A stretch of 64,000 bases of DNA from Actinopolyspora lacussalsi subsp. righensis (GTDB lineage: Bacteria > Actinomycetota > Actinomycetes > Mycobacteriales > Pseudonocardiaceae). Location: positions 496,001 to 560,000 of the forward strand of contig NZ_FPAT01000001.1 in assembly GCF_900116555.1 (NCBI RefSeq). The letters are read 5' to 3'. Below the pieces are notes generated by a model, which saw only the letters and a program-made list of their open reading frames with translations, was not told where the DNA came from and did no database searches. Made by a program: the position numbers and the translations under genes. Below are positions 37,930-46,300 of the stretch, one piece after another; position 1 is the first letter of the stretch, and the number at the start of each line of letters is the position of its first letter.

Positions 37930-38760
37930 ATGTCTTCAGAATTAGCAGCATGGGATAGAACTCTCGATACTGAACTAACCAGCTTTCGTGACACCTCCGA
38001 CGACATCCTGAAGTTCACCCTGCTGGGACCGTTGGAAGTACTCAAGCATGGTGAGGATCACGCACCGACCGCGCCGAAACCCCTGCAACTGCTGGCGATG
38101 CTGTTGATGCGCCCGGGAAAGGTGGTGCACACCGACTCCATCGTTCACGAACTATGGGGGGACGAACCCCCTCGAAGCGCCCGAACGACCATGCAGACTT
38201 ACGTCTACCAACTGCGCAGATGGCTCGAAAAGAGCGACCTGACCTCCGAAAACGCAGTTCTGGCCACCAAGCCACCCGGTTATGTGCTCCAGGTGGAACC
38301 CGCTCAGACCGATCTGTTCACTTTCCAGCACTTACGCCGTCAAGGGGAGGCGCTGATGGAGTCAGGAAGCTACTCAGAAGCGGTCGACTCGCTCCGATCC
38401 GCGTTGTCGCTGTGGTCCGGCCCTCCGCTGGCCAACATCAACTGCGGTCCCGTACTCACGGCCTATGCGGTGAATCTTCAGGAACAGCAGCACAACACGC
38501 GCTACCTCCGCATCCAAGCCGAGATCGAGGCGGGCATGCATCGCGATCTGATCGCCGAACTTCGATCCCTCGTCACGATGAACCCCCTGGACGAGGAACT
38601 GCACGAGCAGCTGATGCGGGTGCTCAGCCGCAGCGGTCGGAGGCTGGAAGCCCTGGCGATGTACCGCGAACTGCACAGAAAGCTCAACGAGGAGCTGGCG
38701 CTGGAACCGAGTGACGAGCTGCAACGACTGCACCGCGAGCTCCTCTCAGTCGGCCAGTGA
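37930..38760 (+). CDS. SARP-family transcriptional activator
   Basis: Streptomyces antibiotic regulatory protein-type activator of 276 aa. An OmpR-type DNA-binding domain (LKFTLLGPLEVL, HELWGDEPPRSARTTMQTYV) is followed by the bacterial transcriptional activation domain (TDLFTFQHLRRQGEALMES; EALAMYRELHRKLNEELALE). It lacks the NB-ARC/TPR extension of AfsR, so it is a small pathway-specific SARP. These are typical activators of antibiotic clusters, and this one sits in the middle of the cluster, divergent from the YcaO unit. Confidence 0.92.
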   Translation: MSSELAAWDRTLDTELTSFRDTSDDILKFTLLGPLEVLKHGEDHAPTAPKPLQLLAMLLMRPGKVVHTDSIVHELWGDEPPRSARTTMQTYVYQLRRWLEKSDLTSENAVLATKPPGYVLQVEPAQTDLFTFQHLRRQGEALMESGSYSEAVDSLRSALSLWSGPPLANINCGPVLTAYAVNLQEQQHNTRYLRIQAEIEAGMHRDLIAELRSLVTMNPLDEELHEQLMRVLSRSGRRLEALAMYRELHRKLNEELALEPSDELQRLHRELLSVGQ

Positions 38761-38768
38761 GGTGTGAA

Positions 38769-38795
38769 CTCGGTCGTGGGTGACCGGTGACCGAG
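38769..38795 (+). terminator. Weak hairpin just after the SARP gene
   Basis: Inverted repeat CTCGGTC (38769-38775) / GACCGAG (38789-38795), 13-nt loop, starting 9 bp after the SARP stop. Short stem and no T-run, so termination is only suggested by position. Confidence 0.3.
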
Positions 38796-39807
38796 GCGCC
38801 AGCTGAGAAGCGGTGATCCCGCGACAGCGGGCGTATCCGCCGGAGGACACCCACGACCAGAGGAGCCTCGTAATCCCCGGTCGTACTCCGAGTCGCCCGC
38901 TCACCGCGAGGCCGTTCGGGCCACGGCGCCCTGCCGGCGAACGCTGATCCGGCAGTTCTCCGCCACCGGGGGGAGGTAATCCTGCGCTCGAATTCTCCGC
39001 CCGCGACAGCGTCGGCACCCCGGGAGATTCCTCCGGCCGGCCGAAGACCGACGAACGAGATCCGTCCGGTAGCGATCCGACGCTACCGGACTCGACGACA
39101 AATCAAGACCGAGCAATCCTCGTGTCACTTTTTTGATCGATCCGAGAAAACCGCGCGAGACAGTCGCAACGTATTGCCCACACCGAATCGAAACCAGCCT
39201 TTACCTTTCACTGGTCCGGGTACGATCGACCCGCCAAGGACAACGTTGCGCGCGCTGGATCCCGAACACCCTGGATTCGCCGCGCGTGGCCGAATCTGCC
39301 CGAGCGCCGGCGGCTACTGCGCGGCATTCGCAAGCGACCGAGCACGGCCCGACTCAGAATAACGGTCATCAGAGCTTTCCGGCGTTACTCGCAAACAAGA
39401 CGCAGCCTGCCGGCCATCCACCCTCGGGGGCATCGTCGAGCCCGTTCCAATCGGGATCGACGATGCCTCTCCGGGATTAACTCCAATTCCCCTTTCAAGC
39501 GAATCATCATTATACTGATGCGCGCGAACCACGATGGATTCCACACACATTCCACATGATCAAATTTTCGGGATCGCCCTGGGAATGCGACTGACTCAGA
39601 ATCCGTCGTCGGACGACACCACGCTGCCACTGCCGCAACAACCCGTAAGCGGCCTCCGAGGACCGAGGCGCTCGGGTAAGTCGCGCCGGTGCGCCCCTGC
39701 CCGTGCGGCGGCGGGTATCACGCGCTACGCGCGCTGTTGGTCGTTCGGCCGCGATGCCCGCTCTGCGCTTCGTACCGGTGCGCGGCGGGCATTCGTCCGC
39801 GACCGGA
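38796..39807. other. Gene-free stretch between SARP and flavin oxygenase genes
   Basis: About 1 kb without a recognisable gene. Frames of over 100 codons exist on both strands but read as low-complexity Arg/Pro/Ser-rich shadows. It divides the core and regulatory half from the peripheral-unit half of the cluster. Confidence 0.45.
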
Positions 39808-40995
39808 CTAGATATAGTCGGTGTTGGGTTCCAGACCACACAGAATCCGACCGTAGAGCTCGTAGTTGGTGTTCGGGTGCAGGATCGCGTGAAGGTTGAT
39901 CGTCTGCACGTCGCGCGCGATGCGCTGGATGGGCACGTCCCGATAAATCGACGACCCTCCGCTGGCCATGTTCAGGGTGTCCACCGCCTCCTTGGCGCGT
40001 TGGCACGCAGCGCCGAGATCCAGTCGCATCCGAGCACGCTCCTGTAGCGACCACTGCTCCCCGCGGGAGCTCTTTTCATCCAGTAGGTCAGCGGTCCGTC
40101 CGACGTGGAACACCGCCTCGTCGGTCTTCACCGAGGCCTCGGCGACCTGGAGGTGAGTCAACGGCGCCTCCTGCTGACTCTCGTAGCTTGTGTAAGTGAT
40201 CTTCCGCCCGGGCAACCGTTCGAAGAACGCATCGTTGGCCGCCTTCGCCAGTCCCGCCACCGGGGCGCTGATGGTCGCGCAGGCCGTGGGCATGAACGCA
40301 GCACCGTAGATCGGCGACCGCGCGTTCACTTGCGACTCGTGCTGTCCCTGGAGCACGGGAACCAACGAGAGCACGCGTTCCTGCGGAACGAACAGATCCT
40401 CGGCTACGGTGGTGACACTGGCCGAACCGCGCAAACCGGTCGTGTACCAGTCATCGACAATCTTCAGGTCCTTGAGCGGTACGGCGATCATGACCGGTTC
40501 GTGACTGCCATCAGGATGGGCCAGCACAGCCGCGTTGGTGTTCCACGTAGCCTGCGGAGCGCCCGAGTTGAATGCCCACTTGCCGTTCACCACGACACCG
40601 CCGTCAGTCGGCACCGCCATGGCGGTCGGGCTCAGGATTCCGGTCACCCGAACGTCTTCCGTGGCGAAGACCTCGTCCTGCACCTCGTCCGGAAACAGGC
40701 CCATCATCCAGGTACTGATTGCCCAGACCGCAGCGGTCCAAGCCGCTGCCCCGTCGCCACGCCCCAGCTCGGCGATCACGTCGACCACGGTCCGCATATC
40801 CGACTCGTAGCCACCATAACGTGCGGGACTTCGCATCTTCATAATACCGGCGTCGGCCATCGCCTCGATCGTCTCGTCGTGCAACCGCCGGTGCTCATCC
40901 CCCCATTGTGCGTGTTTACGCAGCAGTGGAACGAGGTCACTCGCACGGCGAAGCAGCTCGGCGCGCGATGGGCGTGTCTCAGTAGTGTTCAACAT
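39808..40995 (-). CDS. Acyl-CoA dehydrogenase-fold flavin monooxygenase (HsaA-like)
   Basis: Protein of 395 aa with the acyl-CoA dehydrogenase fold of two-component group D monooxygenases: N-terminal helical domain (MKMRSPARYGGYESDM), beta domain (NGKWAFNSGAPQATWN; TTGLRGSASVTTVAEDLFVP) and C-terminal helical domain (ASGGSSIYRDVPIQRIARDV). Lacking the catalytic Glu context of true dehydrogenases, it probably hydroxylates an aromatic or polyketide intermediate using flavin from the reductase at 12312-12890. It is a distant relative of the protein at 51509-52747. Substrate unknown. Confidence 0.82.
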   Translation of the reverse strand: MLNTTETRPSRAELLRRASDLVPLLRKHAQWGDEHRRLHDETIEAMADAGIMKMRSPARYGGYESDMRTVVDVIAELGRGDGAAAWTAAVWAISTWMMGLFPDEVQDEVFATEDVRVTGILSPTAMAVPTDGGVVVNGKWAFNSGAPQATWNTNAAVLAHPDGSHEPVMIAVPLKDLKIVDDWYTTGLRGSASVTTVAEDLFVPQERVLSLVPVLQGQHESQVNARSPIYGAAFMPTACATISAPVAGLAKAANDAFFERLPGRKITYTSYESQQEAPLTHLQVAEASVKTDEAVFHVGRTADLLDEKSSRGEQWSLQERARMRLDLGAACQRAKEAVDTLNMASGGSSIYRDVPIQRIARDVQTINLHAILHPNTNYELYGRILCGLEPNTDYI

Positions 40996-41153
40996 TGCCT
41001 CCAGGCAACATGCGCAACAGCGCTGATGGGTCGAATCAGTACCGGTCCGGTAGCGATCGCCGGGCGGTTGACGAAGCGGGGCGTTGCCACAACCGTGTCA
41101 CTCCGTGCGGAACCTGGACGTCTTCCCGAGTGCGCCGCGCCTCCCCCGCTTTC

Positions 41154-41357
41154 TCAGGTCGCCCATGTGCCATTCGTCCCCTTGCTCACGAGTAAGCTGG
41201 AGACGTCCGACCCGATCCAGGTTGACGGCGCGGCCACGACGGGTGCCACTCCATGCCGCCGACCGAAGTCGGCGACCGGGTGGGCACAGCGATCCACGTC
41301 GTGCCCACCAACAGCGTTCGCTGGATGGTAGCCGCAGTTCGGACAGAGCCCGTCCAC
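41154..41357 (-). CDS. Possible small CxxC protein (67 aa), uncertain
   Basis: Frame from GTG 41357 with a GGAGG-like sequence just upstream. It begins VDGLCPNCGYHPANAVGGHD and then DRCAH, a CxxC-X15-C-X-H pattern like half a zinc ribbon. It fills part of the 460-bp gap between the flavin oxygenase and SgcJ-like genes. The remainder has no motif. It may be a small regulatory or redox protein, a gene remnant, or chance. The rest of the gap (41000-41150, 41360-41457) shows nothing. Confidence 0.25.
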   Translation of the reverse strand: MDGLCPNCGYHPANAVGGHDVDRCAHPVADFGRRHGVAPVVAAPSTWIGSDVSSLLVSKGTNGTWAT

Positions 41358-41457
41358 CTCCGTTCCTCCCGATGATCTCCCGGACCGGTTTTCGCCGCGG
41401 TGAACAGGCACGGGGCGAAGGCCAGCAGGGCCCACCCCTATCTCCACTGGGAAGAGT

Positions 41458-41880
41458 TCAGGCCGACTGCTCCGCAGGAGCGTTGTGGTACGCCGCCAGC
41501 TGCCAGTCCGACTTACCACGGCGCACCACGACCCAGGTGGCCTTAATTCGCCGCGATACGTCGGGTTCCGTCTCTCCTGGCATCAGCACACCGCCCTCGG
41601 TCACAACGATCGTCAAATCGTCACCGATAACGCGGACGTCCACTGGAGTACCGGTCACTCGGGTACCCCGGTACGGTCCCGCGTATCCCTTGCTCATGAA
41701 CTCCGCGATCGCTTCCCGGCCCTTCACATAGACACCGGGCAGAATCATGGTCGCGTCCTCGGTGAAAACCGAGGCGAAAGCGGAGGCGTCGTTGTTTGCC
41801 CATGCCTCCGTGATCCTGGCGATCGCCTGGACAGCCGGGGGGCCGTCGGTTGCCGTGTTCTGCTGCTCGGTCGTACTCAT
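41458..41880 (-). CDS. SgcJ/EcaC-family NTF2-like protein
   Basis: NTF2/SnoaL-like protein of 140 aa, a match in type and size to the SgcJ/EcaC family named for C-1027 biosynthesis. Typical stretches: AWANNDASAFASVFTEDATM, GVYVKGREAIAEFM and WVVVRRGKSDWQLAAYHNAP. SgcJ-type proteins are found in enediyne clusters and are thought to act on core intermediates; the chemistry is unclear. It is the last gene but one of the minus-strand run that starts at the A-PCP gene. Confidence 0.85.
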   Translation of the reverse strand: MSTTEQQNTATDGPPAVQAIARITEAWANNDASAFASVFTEDATMILPGVYVKGREAIAEFMSKGYAGPYRGTRVTGTPVDVRVIGDDLTIVVTEGGVLMPGETEPDVSRRIKATWVVVRRGKSDWQLAAYHNAPAEQSA

Positions 41881-42047
41881 AGCGATCCTTTCTCTCTTCC
41901 TTCATTCAAGCCCCGGCAGAGGGTTCTGCTGTGATGCGCAGCGGAGTTACCGTCGCAGAACTGGCCCGGGCGGGAAACGAATTCTCAACCAGTGTTTCAA
42001 CGGTCGGCCCACTCTCCGAGCAAGAGAATTCGAGGTATTTCCCGAAC

Positions 42048-42884
42048 TCAGCTCGCTCCGCGGATGTCGTCGGCCAAACTGGTGGCCGCTTCGCGGAAGG
42101 CGCCACCAAGACGGGGGACCTGGCCAGCCTCGGAGTACTGTGGGGACTTGACCTCGGCGGTCTTGCGGATCACCGTCAGACTGTTCTGCCGCAACTTCTG
42201 ACTCTCCAACAGGCTCAGGAGCTCGAACTCACCGGCGCGCAATCGCTGCGAGTCCGCCAGGTACTCCAGGATGGCCTCCCCCTCTGGATAGGTCATCAGA
42301 TAATGCATGACGACCAAACCGCCGTTCGGGTTGATCAGATCCCAGAAATTCTCGAAGAAGTACAGACACTCCCAGGCATCGACCCACGCGAAGTCGATGG
42401 GCGCGAAACCGTCGGGGAGTACTTCCCGGCAGTCCCGCAGCTGCCCGTTGACCACGGTGACTTGCTCGGAGAGTCCCAGTTCATCGAGCACCTCGGTTAC
42501 CTCACCGGCCGAGGATCCCCCATCGGACAGGTCGTCGACCGCTACGAACCGGACATTTCGACGCTCGTTGTAGAAGCCGGGGACCAGCAGCGCTGGCGGA
42601 GTATCGATCCATTCCTCGTCGAGGTCACGGCCCTCCCGCAGATACGACTCCGTCTTGTCCACCAGGGCCGCTCGCTCGGCCTCGACCTGCTCCTCAACCT
42701 CGGCCAGTGCCTTGGCGAGGAACGGCGTGGTATACCCCATCCCGACTTCGAGAACCCGAGTGGGCCGCACCATGTGGATCAGGTTGGACAACAGCGGCGC
42801 CACGACCTCGGTGCCCATTCCGGGAACCCACAACCGCTGGACGGCCGCACCGAATGACTGCTTGGACGTCTCGTCGTCGAACAC
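42048..42884 (-). CDS. Class I SAM-dependent methyltransferase
   Basis: Methyltransferase-like protein of about 278 aa. The SAM-binding motif I is VLEVGMGYTTPFLAKAL, then an acidic loop FVAVDDLSDG and FAWVDAWECLYFFENFWDL followed by NGGLVVMHYLM. The fold resembles O-methyltransferases, and the neighbours suggest methylation of a catechol hydroxyl on the hydroxymandelate-derived unit (inferred). I chose GTG 42884, which has GGGAGAGGGAA before it; a TTG at 42914 would add 10 residues. It lies 33 bp downstream of the HPPD-family gene. Confidence 0.78.
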   Translation of the reverse strand: MFDDETSKQSFGAAVQRLWVPGMGTEVVAPLLSNLIHMVRPTRVLEVGMGYTTPFLAKALAEVEEQVEAERAALVDKTESYLREGRDLDEEWIDTPPALLVPGFYNERRNVRFVAVDDLSDGGSSAGEVTEVLDELGLSEQVTVVNGQLRDCREVLPDGFAPIDFAWVDAWECLYFFENFWDLINPNGGLVVMHYLMTYPEGEAILEYLADSQRLRAGEFELLSLLESQKLRQNSLTVIRKTAEVKSPQYSEAGQVPRLGGAFREAATSLADDIRGAS

Positions 42885-42917
42885 TTCCCTCTCCCTCGTA
42901 CCGGCAAAGCCCAAGCG

Positions 42918-44006
42918 TCACGCGGCGGAGTCTCCCGGTTCCCGCGTGCGTTCAACAGCCTCATACAACGCTTTGATGTTGCCGCTACCGAATCCCCTGG
43001 CCCCGAGTCGTTCGATGATCTCCAGGAAAATCGTGTTCCGCGGGTGCACCGACTTCGTGAAGATCTGGAACAGCTGCCCGTCGTGGTCATTGTCGACAAG
43101 GATGTTGCGGGCACGTAGTTCGTCTACCGTGTACCGGGCAAGGTCCACTCGCTCCGGCAGGGCAGAATAGTAGGCATCCGGTGTGGACAAGAACTCAACA
43201 TCGCGCTCACGGATTATGTCCACCGCTCGCACGATATTGTTTGTGTTGAAAGCAATGTGTTGCACACCTGGTCCGCCGTGATTGGTCAGGAACTCATCGA
43301 TGTGTCCGGACACTCCGGTCGCGACCGGCTCTATCAACGTCAGCGTCACCTTGCCGGAACGGCTTTGCACCACCTTGGTGATCATCGCCTGCTCACCCAC
43401 CTCCACGTGCTCGGTGAAGATCAGGTCGAAGTCCAGGACGTCCCGATAGAATGCCACGGTGTCGTCAAGATCGCCGGGGTGCACGCACACAGCGAAATGG
43501 TCGATTTCATTTATCCCGCTGTCCGGACCGTATGCGAAACCGGAAGTGGCCCAGAGCCCCGTTTGAGGGGGATCTCCCATGTCGGCTCGCCGCTCTACGA
43601 AGGTGTGCGTCACATCACCAAAAGCACCGATGGTTGCGGTCATCACACCGTCCCGCTCAACCGGCTCGGCCACCGGGGTCGCACCGCGCCGCACCGCCTC
43701 CCTGAAGGCAGTCGTGGTGTCCGCCACTCGTAACGCGATATCCGCGACCCCATCGCCGTGCCGGGCGAGATAACCAACAGCAGAATGCTCGTCCACCAAC
43801 GGCTGTGTGAGTAGCAGCCGGATCCGGTTCAAACCAAGGCCGATCGAGTGCGCAGTGGCTCCGGTGGCGGGAGTGTCCTCCTTCGCGTACACCGTGAAGC
43901 CGTACCCGGAGGAGAACCCCTCCACAGACTTCACGAGATCGTCGACGTAGAACTCGACGTGGTCGACATGCAAATCGTCGAAGGCATGCTTACCAGATAC
44001 GGACAT
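42918..44006 (-). CDS. 4-hydroxymandelate synthase / HPPD family dioxygenase
   Basis: Non-heme iron alpha-keto acid dioxygenase of 362 aa acting on 4-hydroxyphenylpyruvate. Two vicinal-oxygen-chelate halves are present; the likely Fe ligands are His in IDHFAVCVHPG, His in GVQHIAFNT and Glu in FLEIIERLGARGFGSGN. The end (GSGNIKALYEAVERTRE) resembles hydroxymandelate synthases (HmaS) of glycopeptide clusters. A catabolic HPPD would be unexpected here, next to MbtH and an A-PCP protein, so hydroxymandelate formation is favoured. The HmaS/HPPD split is an inference. Confidence 0.85.
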   Translation of the reverse strand: MSVSGKHAFDDLHVDHVEFYVDDLVKSVEGFSSGYGFTVYAKEDTPATGATAHSIGLGLNRIRLLLTQPLVDEHSAVGYLARHGDGVADIALRVADTTTAFREAVRRGATPVAEPVERDGVMTATIGAFGDVTHTFVERRADMGDPPQTGLWATSGFAYGPDSGINEIDHFAVCVHPGDLDDTVAFYRDVLDFDLIFTEHVEVGEQAMITKVVQSRSGKVTLTLIEPVATGVSGHIDEFLTNHGGPGVQHIAFNTNNIVRAVDIIRERDVEFLSTPDAYYSALPERVDLARYTVDELRARNILVDNDHDGQLFQIFTKSVHPRNTIFLEIIERLGARGFGSGNIKALYEAVERTREPGDSAA

Positions 44007-44034
44007 TGCGCTTCTCCTCCTTATCGGGTGATAC

Positions 44035-44244
44035 TCAGCCCTTCAGCTCGACCACGAGTCGCCGCGGCCGCAAATCGCCCCAGTTCGCATTCACGTACTC
44101 GAGGCACTCAGCGCGGCCGGAAGGACCATGCACTACCGACCATCCAGCAGGAACGTCGACGAACTCCGGCCACAACGAGTGCTGTCCCTCCGCGTTGACC
44201 AGCACGGAGTACGAGCCGTTCTCGAGATCAAAAGGATTGGTCAT
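44035..44244 (-). CDS. MbtH-like protein
   Basis: MbtH-family chaperone of adenylation domains, 69 aa. It has the invariant NPFD start and the signature SLWPEFVDVPAGW with the conserved Trp residues, plus CLEYVNANWGDLRP. It overlaps the A-PCP gene by 4 bp (ATGA), so is co-translated with its partner and probably needed for its solubility or activity. Confidence 0.97.
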   Translation of the reverse strand: MTNPFDLENGSYSVLVNAEGQHSLWPEFVDVPAGWSVVHGPSGRAECLEYVNANWGDLRPRRLVVELKG

Positions 44245-46007
44245 CCAGCTTTCCCTTCTGTCGCCGCGCGTTTCTCCAAGTGCGCGTCGAGTTCACCGAT
44301 GGTGGGTGCGTCAAAGAACTCGGTGATCGTCAAATCGACGCCGAGAGCTGCCCGGACACGACTGATCAGTCGCATTCCCTGCAGCGATTGCCCACCGAGG
44401 TCGAAGAAGCTGTCGTTGATACCGACCTGTTCGATGCCGAGCACGGTGGCGAACAGCGAGCAGAGCAGTTCCTGTCGCTCGGTCGACGGTCTCCCACCCC
44501 CGGAGCCGCCCTTGAAATCGGGTTTCGGCAATGATTCTCGGTCCAGCTTTCCGTTGGGTGTCAACGGAAGCGCGTCCACTACCAGGAATGTGTTCGGTAC
44601 CATATAGTCGGGCAATGCCTGCGCGGCGTAAGCGCGCAACGCTTCCACATCGAACTCGTCAGTCTCCGGCACGACGTAACCGACCAGCAGGTTATCGCCC
44701 GTAGCAGTAGCCGTCGTCACCACTGCGACGTGTGCCAGACCGGGATGACTCGCCAACACTGCCTCGATCTCGCCCAGCTCAGCCCGGAAACCGTTTATCT
44801 TCACCTGGTCATTGACTCGACCAACGAAGTCGACCCGACCATCCGACGTAGCTCGCACCAGATCGCCGGTGCGATACATCCGCTCGCCCGACTTACCGAA
44901 GGGATTGGCGACGAACCGTTCCGCGGTCAGGTCGGGGCGGCCGTAATAGCCGCGGGCCAGCCCCCTGCCGGCGACGTAGAGCTCGCCGATCTCTCCGATG
45001 TCGACCGGGCGTAGTCGTTCGTCCAATATGTAGGTCCGAACCCCGTCCATCTCGCGTCCGACCGGAATGGCTCTGTCCTCGACGTGGGGGGCGGTCATAG
45101 GTTCGTGCGTGGAGAAAAGGGTCAGTTCGGTAGCTCCGTACATGCAGCGCACCACGATGTCCGGATTAGCCCGTAGCACGCGGCGCACCGCTCCGGGTGC
45201 GATCACGTCGCCGCCGGTGAGCACCTCGCGCACGCCGCCAAGGACCTCCGGAGCCTCCTCGGCGATCACCCTGAACAGGCCGGCTGTCAGATGCACACCG
45301 GTAACCTCGTTTTCCGAGATCAGTAGCTGTAGCGTGGCCACGTCGGGGTCTCCGGGCGGCGCCACGACGATCCGTCCACCGCGCAACAACGGCACCCAGA
45401 ACTCATAGGTGGACACATTGAACGCGTAGGGCGCAACCATCAGCACACGCTCGTGTCCCCCTCCGTCCCAGATCCGGTCCGATGCGAGGCCGAGCGCGTC
45501 GGAGTGGGCAACGGCGACGCCCTTGGGGTGCCCCGTCGAACCGGACGTGTGAATCACGTAAGCAAGCTGGAGCGGGTGGGCAGGCACCGCGGGGTCGGTG
45601 ACAGGCTGCGCGGCAAGCTCGGCGTCGGTATCGACGAGGACCAGATCGTCGGTCTCCGGTAGGCCGCGATCGGTCGTGGCCGTGTCAGCCAGCAACACAG
45701 GCCGGTCGGCATCGTTGATGATCCACTGCATCCGCTCCAACGGATAAGCACTGTGCAACGGCAGGTAACAGGCTCCGGCCTTGAGCACACCGAGCAGCGC
45801 GACCACCAACTCGATGGAACGATCCATCAGCACCGCGACAGGTGCTTCCTGACGCACACCCAGCGCCAGCAACCGGTGCGCGAGCTGGTTGGCTCGTTTG
45901 TCGAGCTCCCTGTAAGTCAACGTCCGATCACCGAAAGACACCGCCACCCTGTCCGGCGTTCGCTCCACCTGCTCGGCAAAGGTGCCCTGAATGGAATCGG
46001 AAACCAT
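44241..46007 (-). CDS. NRPS A-PCP didomain, Asn at the Asp235 position
   Basis: Adenylation domain (about 1-500) and carrier protein (about 515-585, Ser in DLGGQSLQGM), 588 aa. Core motifs: AYVIHTSGSTGHPKGV (A3), MYGATELTLFSTHEP (A5 region), GEIGELYVAGRGLARGYY (A6), YRTGDLVRATSDG (A7) and VKINGFRAELGEIEAVL (A8). In A4, APYAFNVSTYEFW has Asn where amino-acid-activating domains have Asp235. My reading of the pocket is N-V-Y-G-L-G-M-L-F. Asn at this position is also seen in aryl-acid-activating domains, so an alpha-hydroxy or aryl acid such as 4-hydroxymandelate fits better than an amino acid. No condensation domain in the protein. ATG 46007 chosen over GTG 46010. Confidence 0.93.
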   Translation of the reverse strand: MVSDSIQGTFAEQVERTPDRVAVSFGDRTLTYRELDKRANQLAHRLLALGVRQEAPVAVLMDRSIELVVALLGVLKAGACYLPLHSAYPLERMQWIINDADRPVLLADTATTDRGLPETDDLVLVDTDAELAAQPVTDPAVPAHPLQLAYVIHTSGSTGHPKGVAVAHSDALGLASDRIWDGGGHERVLMVAPYAFNVSTYEFWVPLLRGGRIVVAPPGDPDVATLQLLISENEVTGVHLTAGLFRVIAEEAPEVLGGVREVLTGGDVIAPGAVRRVLRANPDIVVRCMYGATELTLFSTHEPMTAPHVEDRAIPVGREMDGVRTYILDERLRPVDIGEIGELYVAGRGLARGYYGRPDLTAERFVANPFGKSGERMYRTGDLVRATSDGRVDFVGRVNDQVKINGFRAELGEIEAVLASHPGLAHVAVVTTATATGDNLLVGYVVPETDEFDVEALRAYAAQALPDYMVPNTFLVVDALPLTPNGKLDRESLPKPDFKGGSGGGRPSTERQELLCSLFATVLGIEQVGINDSFFDLGGQSLQGMRLISRVRAALGVDLTITEFFDAPTIGELDAHLEKRAATEGKAG

Positions 46008-46300
46008 CACGCACTCCTAATCCGTACATTCATTCACACAGGTGCCTGACCAACATTCATCTTCACACCGATAAGAGCAGGATCACGTCTTCGAATTTGC
46101 GGGCTTACAGCGCAATCGCGGAGATGCTGTCCGCGCGGCCCGTGGGCAGATTTTCCGGTGGGAGATTCCACATCCACCGTCACCGGTTTTCCGGGAGGCC
46201 CCATGAAACTTCCGTCGAGTACAGAACTGTTCGGACGGGTCGTGCGCGAGCTCGATCACACCCCCCGGTACACCTGATCGCGATTGTCGAGGACTCTGCC
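46008..46300. promoter_or_regulatory. Divergent promoter region, A-PCP and P450 operons
   Basis: About 290 bp between the minus-strand A-PCP/MbtH/HmaS run and the plus-strand P450/ADH/solute-binding run. No strong promoter motif can be assigned by eye. AGGAG precedes the A-PCP ATG. Confidence 0.5.
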
